Assembly (NCBI GenBank): GCA_014238345.1
Contig: JABABF010000032.1
Coordinates: 1-11,517 of the forward strand
DNA: 11,517 nucleotides
Reading direction: 5' to 3'
Source of the DNA: Gammaproteobacteria bacterium
GTDB taxonomy: Bacteria > Pseudomonadota > Gammaproteobacteria > JABABF01
Shown in pieces: positions 7,106 through 11,517 of the stretch. The notes under the pieces were generated by a model. It did no database searches. It worked only from the letters and a program-made list of their open reading frames with translations, and was not told the origin of the DNA. The position numbers and the translations under genes were made by a program. Within the stretch, counting starts at the first letter, position 1; each line of letters opens with the position of its first letter.

Positions 7106-7135
7106 ACTGTAGGACGAAGGACGGCGCCAAGTCAA
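7106..7135 (-). promoter_or_regulatory. Sigma70-type promoter of the VOC gene with GGCGCC repeats
   Basis: Minus strand TTGACT (7135-7130), 18-nt spacer, TACAGT (7111-7106), predicting a start near 7099 and a leader of about 30 nt. The 8-mer ACGGCGCC, containing the palindrome GGCGCC, occurs twice exactly 30 bp apart (plus strand 7091-7098 and 7121-7128), once in the spacer and once at the start site, as an operator pair might. Confidence 0.5.
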
Positions 7136-7374
7136 GTGAATAAAGTGATGGCCTCGCTAAATGGTACGCCTGAGTCAGATCGGCGTAGCCTGCTTTGTCT
7201 CCCCTTGGGCTTGAAGAAATGGGGGTAGTCCGGATCGGCGAGGAAATCCTTGGCTTGAATGGCGAGGCGCAAAAACATCGCGGCATGGAAAATTTCCCCA
7301 GTAAAGCCGGGGTTGCACTGATAGGAATATGGAGATTGATTGCAGCAAGTCAGCGTATGCGCGGAGTGTATTAT
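7132..7374 (-). pseudogene. Possible gene remnant: coding-like frame without a proper start
   Basis: One minus-strand frame is open for 80 codons (7374 down to 7135, TGA at 7132-7134). Its middle reads like real protein: GFTGEIFHAAMFLRL followed by AIQAKDFLADPDYPHFFKPKG, with G/C-biased third positions. The only ATG inside is at 7278 (48-residue product) and has no ribosome binding site; the upstream limit is a TGA. I recognise no family. It could be the C-terminal stump of a decayed gene, or a chance open frame. Its stop overlaps the -35 box of the VOC promoter. Confidence 0.3.
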
Positions 7375-7543
7375 TCAGACTTTGCATAAGTCATCCATAA
7401 ATAATGCATTCATTAATAGTTTTTATAGGGTGTAAATCGTGGCAACTGCCAGCACCCCACCCGAGCTCCGTAATACTTGACGAGCGACTTGGTCTGGTCG
7501 CGCACACTGGCACGGAAAGTAGCACTGGAGTACGATAAGCCGC
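7136..7543. other. Divergent intergenic region between the VOC and aminotransferase genes
   Basis: Apart from the possible remnant above, it holds an AT-rich segment (about 7381-7438) with the palindrome AATGCATT (7403-7410). This is the likely promoter area of the plus-strand aminotransferase gene, but I could not find a convincing -35/-10 pair. GGAG at 7527-7530 is 13 nt before ATG 7544, a rather distant ribosome binding site. Confidence 0.4.
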
Positions 7544-8839
7544 ATGAGCACCACATTACCATCAGATACTCCCGCATTGCAGCGACTGGAGGCAGAATTG
7601 CGCGGCGCACATGCAGCTTGGCAGCAGCGCGGTCTGAAGCTGGACTTGACTCGCGGCAAGCCGGGACCCGAACAAGTGGCACTGGCCTCGGCGCTAGATG
7701 GCGCATTGGGTGGGGATTTCAGCGGCGATGGCATTGACGACACCCGTGGCTACGGCGGCCTGCTTGGCATTCCCGAAGCACGGCGGCTATTTGGCGAACT
7801 GTTGCAGGCTCCCCCTGAGCAAACCTTAGTAGGCGGCAATAGTAGCCTGCAGCTGATGTATCAGTGCATCAGCTTTGCCTATTTACACGGCATTGGCGGC
7901 CAACCCCCGTGGCGCGAGCAAGGAGCCGTGCGCTTCCTGTGCCCAACACCTGGCTACGATCGCCACTTCCGTATCTGCGAAGCGCTGGGCATTGAGATGA
8001 CTCCGCTACCTTTGAGCGAGGAAGGTCCCGACATGGATGCCGTCGAAGAGGCGGTCAGCGACCCGGCGGTGAAAGGTATCTGGTGTGTGCCGCACTTCTC
8101 AAACCCCTCTGGCATCTGCTACAGCGAAGAAACCGTTGGGCGCATGGCGCGGCTCGGGCAACGCGCGGCACCGGATTTCCGCGTCTTCTGGGACTTGGCC
8201 TACGCCATCCACGACTTCGCCCCCGGTGCGCCTGAGCTACCACCCGATCTACTCGAATTGTGTCGTCAAACTAAAACCGAAGACAGCGTATTCCTGTTTG
8301 GCTCCACTTCAAAAATCAGCTTCGCTGGCGGTGGGGTGGCGGCACTGGCCACCTCGGCCGACAATCTGAAGTGGTTCAGCCGTCATCTGGCGGTGACAAC
8401 GGTGGGGCCAGACAAGGTCAACCAGCTGCGCCATGTGCGGCTATTCCCAGACCTCCATGCCCTGCGCGAGCACATGCGCGGCCACGCCGCCCTGTTACGC
8501 CCGCGCTTCGCCGCCGTGGACAGCGTGCTAGCCGACACCTTAGGCCATCGCCAGAAAAGCCCCTATGGGCGCTGGAACACGCCCCGCGGCGGTTATTTTG
8601 TGATGTTCAACACGCGGGCGGGCACTGCCGCCACCGTGGTGCAACTGGCCGCTGAAGCAGGTCTCGCGCTGACACCTGCGGGAGCCACCTGGCCACGAGG
8701 TCATGATCCGGACGACAGCGATATCCGCATCGCCCCCAGCGTGCCATCCATCACCGAAGTCAAGCAAGCCATGGCGCTGTTCGCCGACTGCATCCGCCTC
8801 GCCACCGTGCAAGCAGTGCTAGCCGAACATGGCGGTTGA
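7544..8839 (+). CDS. PLP-dependent aminotransferase, aspartate aminotransferase type Ic-like
   Basis: A 431-residue fold-type I aminotransferase of the class with an N-terminal LDLTRGKP signature (33-40), as in the Corynebacterium-type aspartate aminotransferases (subgroup Ic). Seen: GYGG (69-72), VGGNSSLQLMY (96-106) that would hold the PLP phosphate, TPGYDRHF (135-142), HFSNPSG (184-190) with the Asn that contacts the PLP ring, FWDLAY (215-220) with Asp217 and Tyr220, FGSTSKISFAGGG (252-264) with the Schiff-base Lys257, and a late Arg395 in DIRIAPS that should bind the substrate alpha-carboxylate. Expected reaction: aspartate plus 2-oxoglutarate to oxaloacetate plus glutamate; other amino donors cannot be excluded. 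Complete at both ends. It stands alone on the plus strand; no neighbour suggests a pathway. Confidence 0.92.
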   Translation: MSTTLPSDTPALQRLEAELRGAHAAWQQRGLKLDLTRGKPGPEQVALASALDGALGGDFSGDGIDDTRGYGGLLGIPEARRLFGELLQAPPEQTLVGGNSSLQLMYQCISFAYLHGIGGQPPWREQGAVRFLCPTPGYDRHFRICEALGIEMTPLPLSEEGPDMDAVEEAVSDPAVKGIWCVPHFSNPSGICYSEETVGRMARLGQRAAPDFRVFWDLAYAIHDFAPGAPELPPDLLELCRQTKTEDSVFLFGSTSKISFAGGGVAALATSADNLKWFSRHLAVTTVGPDKVNQLRHVRLFPDLHALREHMRGHAALLRPRFAAVDSVLADTLGHRQKSPYGRWNTPRGGYFVMFNTRAGTAATVVQLAAEAGLALTPAGATWPRGHDPDDSDIRIAPSVPSITEVKQAMALFADCIRLATVQAVLAEHGG

Positions 8840-8881
8840 GACCGTCAGACCGTCGACAAACACCGCATATTAGCGAACCGT

Positions 8882-8899
8882 CAATCCCTCCAATCCCTC
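8882..8899 (+). repeat. Tandem 9-mer CAATCCCTC x2
   Basis: Two perfect adjacent copies; a third copy with one inserted T (CAATTCCCTC) lies at 8917-8926. Confidence 0.7.
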
Positions 8900-8949
8900 G
8901 GCATCTCTGTATAACGCAATTCCCTCATAAGCCCTAGGGAAAGTCTGAT

Positions 8950-8973
8950 TTGTTGGACACGCGAGTCCGGCAA
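8950..8973 (+). other. RNA-type hairpin 1
   Basis: TTGTTGGAC (8950-8958), loop ACGCGA, GTCCGGCAA (8965-8973): 9 bp including two adjacent T.G pairs, which pair only as plus-strand RNA. Confidence 0.45.
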
Positions 8974-9052
8974 CAGGTCAACAAGCATGTATTGCGGCTG
9001 AACTCTTCAATCGCTAGCTGTTGGAGAGTTGGCAACGCACATTGTCAAGCAT
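8951..9052 (+). repeat. Diverged direct duplication (about 36 bp units, 68 bp apart)
   Basis: Four blocks occur in the same order in both units: TGTTGGA, GAGT, GGCAAC and CAAGCAT. Unit 1 is 8951-8988 and unit 2 is 9019-9052; the spaces between blocks differ. Confidence 0.4.
9001..9030 (+). other. RNA-type hairpin 2
   Basis: AACTCTTCAA (9001-9010) pairs with TTGGAGAGTT (9021-9030): 10 bp with one T.G wobble, again favouring plus-strand RNA, around a 10-nt loop that contains GCTAGC. Confidence 0.45.
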
Positions 9053-9102
9053 TCCCGAGGTGCGCAAAAACCATGCTGATAGAGTGGCGACTGGCTACTA
9101 TA

Positions 9103-9121
9103 CGGGGGACGGCTTCCCCCG
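9103..9121. terminator. GC hairpin downstream of DUF1820 (terminator-like)
   Basis: CGGGGGA (9103-9109), loop CGGCT, TCCCCCG (9115-9121): a 7-bp stem beginning 21 bp past the DUF1820 stop on the minus strand. No U-run follows in either direction, so it may only stabilise 3' ends. Confidence 0.35.
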
Positions 9122-9142
9122 CCACATCCCCCAGCGCAACTC

Positions 9143-9520
9143 TTAGTTATTGCCATCCCGGTGCGGTAATTTTGACCGCGAGCCTAATAGCGGCAGGCGC
9201 GTAATATTATCCTGTTCGGTGGTCTTGGAATCAGTGATACGAGCGGTGCCGCGCCGTTCGACCTCGTCAATGCGCAATACCGAAGCGATTGGCAAAAAGA
9301 CTCGCCCCACATCTTGGAATTCAGCTCGCAAGCGCTCCTCGGAGGTGTCTACAATGGTGCCGCCACGCTCGCCAAACAAAAACTCCTCTACTTCGATAAA
9401 ACCATAGAGGTCGCTCTGGTAAACCCCGCGCACATAGACTTCATAAATTCGATCTTGTTGTACAAACAGCACACGGTAAACTGGGCGGATATTTTTTTTC
9501 TTGCTACGGCTTTCGGCCAT
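9143..9520 (-). CDS. DUF1820 family protein
   Basis: A 125-residue small protein of the DUF1820 family, recognised from PVYRVLFVQQDRIYEVYVR (13-31), YQSDLYGFIEVEEFLFGER (34-52), SEERLRAEF (60-68) and LRIDEVERRGTARI (82-95). It is probably soluble and cytoplasmic; no signal or membrane segment is seen. The first ten residues are rich in Arg and Lys, and the last 25 or so are a variable tail. Function is unknown; the family is, as far as I know, mostly gammaproteobacterial, and its fold resembles small beta-rich regulatory or RNA-binding proteins only by guess. Start ATG 9520 has GGAG 11 nt upstream. It is flanked by intergenic regions on both sides, so it is probably transcribed alone. Confidence 0.9.
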   Translation of the reverse strand: MAESRSKKKNIRPVYRVLFVQQDRIYEVYVRGVYQSDLYGFIEVEEFLFGERGGTIVDTSEERLRAEFQDVGRVFLPIASVLRIDEVERRGTARITDSKTTEQDNITRLPLLGSRSKLPHRDGNN

Positions 9521-9551
9521 TATTCAATGTACTCCAGAAAGAGGGGGGAAT

Positions 9552-9580
9552 AATTTAAGCGTCGCAGGCGACACCCGCAA
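9552..9580 (-). promoter_or_regulatory. Candidate DUF1820 promoter with internal palindrome
   Basis: Minus strand TTGCGG (9580-9575), 17-nt spacer, TAAATT (9557-9552). The spacer contains the palindrome GTCGC-AG-GCGAC (9561-9572). A weak match; the position, 32 bp before ATG, is right. Confidence 0.3.
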
Positions 9581-9607
9581 CAAGCTACGGATTTTAGCAC
9601 AAGGCTA

Positions 9608-9647
9608 CCAGCACTGGCCTCCTGATAGTCATTGCAATCAGTGCTGG
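9608..9647. terminator. Inverted repeat downstream of the second VOC gene
   Basis: CCAGCACTG (9608-9616) and CAGTGCTGG (9639-9647) are perfect 9-bp arms around 22 nt that include ATTGCAAT (9631-9638). With the smaller hairpin GCCCG/CGGGC (9651-9655, 9661-9665), just past the VOC stop, this may end the osmC-VOC transcript; no T-tract is present. Confidence 0.35.
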
Positions 9648-9666
9648 GATGCCCGCATGACGGGCT

Positions 9667-10131
9667 CTACACCAAGGCATCTACTCTGGTCGCAGAGCTG
9701 TCCGGAGACGCACCCAACGGCACGTGGTGGATAAATTGCACCAAAATGCCGTCTGGGGCTCGACAATAGAAGCTGCGCGCACCATCGCGGTGGGTGGCGG
9801 GTGGTTTGTCTATCGGCACCCCGGCCTCGCGCAAGTGGTCATGCCAACGATCCACATCCGTAGCACAGGCTAAGGCAAAGCCGATATGATCCAACGCGCC
9901 GGACGGAGCTTCCCCTCGCCGCCGATGTAGCGCCAAATTGTCGTTGCCCGAGCACAAATAGGCATTATCTGCGTCTGGGTGCCACTCCACAGCCATCCCT
10001 ACCAACCGCGTGTAGAAGTCCAGCGTCGCATCATAGCTACCATCGGCCACATACAGGGCGACATGGCGCAGACCCAACAAACCCGTGGGTCGGGCGACAT
10101 CCATCTCTATGGAGGCCGCCGGGAAGTTCAT
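9667..10131 (-). CDS. VOC family (glyoxalase/dioxygenase fold) protein, coupled to osmC-like gene
   Basis: A 154-residue vicinal-oxygen-chelate protein. Likely metal ligands: His23 in LRHVALYV (21-28), His69 in NLALHRR (65-71), His82 in LDHIGFAL (80-87) and Gln132 in DGILVQFIHH (127-136). DATLDFYTRLVGM (34-46) is the family's helix plus turn. The His/His/His/Gln set differs from the first VOC protein of this window, and pairwise likeness is low, so they are not recent duplicates. The ATG at 10131 overlaps the stop of the osmC-like gene as ATGA, so its translation is coupled; this also argues for the first ATG and against the one at residue 10. Role inferred: detoxification of an electrophile or thiol adduct together with the OsmC-like protein. 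Confidence 0.87.
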   Translation of the reverse strand: MNFPAASIEMDVARPTGLLGLRHVALYVADGSYDATLDFYTRLVGMAVEWHPDADNAYLCSGNDNLALHRRRGEAPSGALDHIGFALACATDVDRWHDHLREAGVPIDKPPATHRDGARSFYCRAPDGILVQFIHHVPLGASPDSSATRVDALV

Positions 10132-10559
10132 TCGGCCACCACCTCGTAGGAGTGGCTTATCGCAACGCCAGCCGCCGCCAGCATGATCGAAGCCGAACAG
10201 TGACGCGTGGCCGACAGCTCCACGGCGCGAGCCACGCGATCCTCACGCAAGGCCTTGCCGCGCACCAAGAAATGCATTCGCAACGAAGTGAACACCGCCG
10301 GCTCCACTGCTGCCCGCTCGGCTTCGATGCGCAACTCGCAGGCACTGACCTCCTGACGCGAGCGGCGCAGGATATGAACGATGTCAAAGGCCGCGCAACC
10401 GCCGACACCCAGAAGTAAGGTCTCCATCGGCCTCGGGCCTTGGTTCTCGCCGCCGTGAGCGGGCGGGCCATCCATACGCAATGTATGACCGCTACCGCTT
10501 TTCCCTTCAAAGCAAGCACTGCCGCGCCAATGCACAGTGGCGCTCATCGTCTCAGCCAT
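10128..10559 (-). CDS. OsmC family protein (YhfA-like)
   Basis: A 143-residue OsmC/Ohr-fold protein. The two redox cysteines are Cys55 in GVGGCAAFDIVHIL (51-64) and Cys121 in SATRHCSASIM (116-126). The GGCAAFDIV form and the Arg-rich stretch after it are like the YhfA subgroup rather than Ohr, so organic hydroperoxide reduction is plausible but unproven; some of this subgroup have unclear substrates. Full length. Start ATG 10559 has GGAG with an 8-nt spacer. It lies 119 bp downstream of trpC on the same strand, and overlaps the next VOC gene by 4 bp. In Pseudomonas an OsmC-like gene follows trpC and vfr; here the regulator gene is absent from between them. Confidence 0.9.
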   Translation of the reverse strand: MAETMSATVHWRGSACFEGKSGSGHTLRMDGPPAHGGENQGPRPMETLLLGVGGCAAFDIVHILRRSRQEVSACELRIEAERAAVEPAVFTSLRMHFLVRGKALREDRVARAVELSATRHCSASIMLAAAGVAISHSYEVVAE

Positions 10560-10567
10560 TCCAAACT

Positions 10568-10571
10568 CTCC
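10568..10571 (-). promoter_or_regulatory. RBS of the osmC-like gene
   Basis: GGAG with 8 nt to ATG 10559. The 119-bp gap to trpC holds no convincing promoter or terminator that I can see. Confidence 0.5.
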
Positions 10572-10678
10572 GCCTCACATCCCAGGCAACTGAGCATACT
10601 GTAAAGTGAATGAGTGCGTGGGCACTGTGATGCCAACAGCGCAACCACCATATGTGAATCAAAGAGTTTGCCGCCGCA

Positions 10679-11512
10679 CTAAGCCCAGCGCCCCAAATGG
10701 CCTGAAAATAGGGAGCGCAGAGCGGCTCCAGGAGACTCGTGGCGCAGTAACGCCTCCCCCACTAAAAAGCCATGCACCCCACGTGTGCGCATGGCGGAGA
10801 CATCCGCCGCTGTGGCGATGCCACTCTCCGTCACCACCAGTCGCCCGGGCGGCGACTGCTCCAACAGCTCCCAAGTGGTTGCAAGTCGTGTGGTAAAACT
10901 ACGCAGGTCGCGGTTGTTGATGCCGAGCAGCTCGGTCTCAACATCGTGAGCCAGCGCCATCTCGTGGGCATCGTGTACCTCCAATAGCACCTCAAGACCC
11001 AGTTCAGTAGCGCGCGCTGACAGCGCCGACAGCTGGGCAGGCGCATCGGCAAAAGCAGCTGCAATCAGAAGCACACAGTCAGCGCCCAGCACACAGCTCT
11101 CGTAAAGTTGATACTCATCAATGATGAAATCCTTGCGCAATACTGGTAGTTCCGTGGCGGCGCGCGCCTGCTCAAGGTGGGCATCAGCACCTTGGAAGAA
11201 GGTTTCGTCCGTCAACACTGACAGAGCCGCTGCGCCATGTGCCTCGTAATCTGCGGCGAGGGCGGCAGGACGGTAGTCTGCCCGCAATACCCCAGCACTG
11301 GGCGATGCCCGCTTCAACTCAGCGATGACCCCAGCCGCGCCACCCGCTATCCGTTGCCGCAACGCATCGGCGAAAGGGCGTCGGTCGTGACGCATCGCCG
11401 CCCGACGCTCCATTGCCGCCCGCGGCTGGGCGGCGATGCGGGCGGCAACTTCGTGACGCTTGTGTTCAAGGATGTGCGCCAACACTCCTTCCGGCGGCAC
11501 AGCGGTGTTCAT
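10679..11512 (-). CDS. trpC: Indole-3-glycerol phosphate synthase
   Basis: Catalyses ring closure and decarboxylation of CdRP (carboxyphenylamino-deoxyribulose phosphate) to indole-3-glycerol phosphate in tryptophan synthesis. It is a 277-residue single-domain (beta/alpha)8 barrel, with no TrpF fused. Family residues: IAELKRASPSAG (63-74) with Glu65 and Lys67, VLTDETFFQG (99-108), LRKDFIIDEYQ (125-135) with Lys127, LLEVHD (176-181) with Glu178, GINNRDL (197-203) with Asn199, TESGI (228-232) with Glu229 and Ser230, and the phosphate-binding GFLVGEALL (248-256). These match the six or seven active-site residues known from the archaeal and E. coli enzymes, with like spacing, so it should be active. 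ATG 11512 is preceded by only 5 bases in the window. The usual trpG-trpD partners would lie upstream, outside. Confidence 0.97.
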   Translation of the reverse strand: MNTAVPPEGVLAHILEHKRHEVAARIAAQPRAAMERRAAMRHDRRPFADALRQRIAGGAAGVIAELKRASPSAGVLRADYRPAALAADYEAHGAAALSVLTDETFFQGADAHLEQARAATELPVLRKDFIIDEYQLYESCVLGADCVLLIAAAFADAPAQLSALSARATELGLEVLLEVHDAHEMALAHDVETELLGINNRDLRSFTTRLATTWELLEQSPPGRLVVTESGIATAADVSAMRTRGVHGFLVGEALLRHESPGAALRSLFSGHLGRWA

Positions 11513-11517
11513 CCGCC

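Larger units (their letters stand above)
8840..9142. other. Gene-free convergent region rich in short repeats and hairpins
   Basis: No credible gene lies here. Present are a direct repeat GACCGTC (8840-8846, 8848-8854), tandem CAATCCCTC (8882-8890, 8891-8899) with a third diverged copy at 8917-8926, two hairpins (8950-8973, 9001-9030), a diverged duplication spanning them, and a GC hairpin at 9103-9121. It separates the ends of the aminotransferase and DUF1820 genes. Confidence 0.6.

Noticed and set aside
6619..7107. Longer VOC start at ATG 7107 (162 residues)
   Set aside because: The extra 13 residues lie over the predicted -10 box and start site, with no ribosome binding site; ATG 7068 has GGAG at 7 nt.
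8950..9204. 84-codon plus-strand frame in the 8840-9142 region
   Set aside because: Starts inside hairpin 1, starts with TTG, runs into the DUF1820 gene and has no recognisable protein pattern; the region is better explained as repeats and hairpins.
1..11517. CRISPR array, tRNA or rRNA gene, insertion sequence or prophage
   Set aside because: No regularly spaced repeats, no cloverleaf or rRNA motif, no transposase or integrase, and no paired terminal repeats were seen on either strand.

Overview
The window reads as an ordinary stretch of a gammaproteobacterial chromosome with an accessory-looking middle. It is moderately GC-rich and carries a DUF1820 gene, which I know as a gammaproteobacterial family. 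A trpC gene is followed on the same strand by an osmC-like gene, an order that recalls the trpC-vfr-osmC-speD block of Pseudomonas. Many acyl-CoA, SDR and VOC enzymes plus a DUF3604 lipoprotein suggest a free-living, perhaps marine, heterotroph. The species cannot be named from the sequence.

Layout, left to right. Positions 1-1375 (+) hold the 3' three quarters of a large acyl-CoA dehydrogenase of the DmdC/AcdA type, cut by the window edge. Converging on it is a minus-strand cluster, transcribed from about 5417 down to 1422: SDR oxidoreductase, small carboxymuconolactone-decarboxylase-like protein, DUF3604 metallohydrolase-like lipoprotein, and a TerB-TerB-BRCT protein. The first three are tightly packed: both downstream genes use GTG starts, and their ribosome binding sites overlap the end of the gene before. 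The last gene is AT-rich and looks foreign. A 9-bp inverted repeat sits just upstream of the SDR. Next on the minus strand are an outer-membrane beta-barrel-like protein (stop 5648) and a VOC/glyoxalase-fold protein (6619-7068) with a good sigma70-type promoter. The gap 7069-7543 contains a short minus-strand stretch that looks like the tail of a decayed gene.

On the plus strand, 7544-8839 encodes a type Ic aspartate-aminotransferase-family enzyme. Between it and the convergent DUF1820 gene (9143-9520, -) lies about 300 bp without a gene, but rich in short direct repeats and hairpins whose G.U pairs favour plus-strand RNA. Finally, on the minus strand, trpC (10679-11512) precedes an osmC-like gene and a second VOC gene that overlap by ATGA.

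How the genes may work together: the SDR/CMD/DUF3604 set looks like one transcription unit, probably catabolic, with substrate unknown. OsmC plus VOC looks like a translationally coupled thiol/electrophile detoxification pair. trpC is tryptophan biosynthesis. Nothing here amounts to a proven new system. The strongest leads are the TerB-TerB-BRCT protein, the SDR-CMD-DUF3604 unit and the structured intergenic region 8840-9142.
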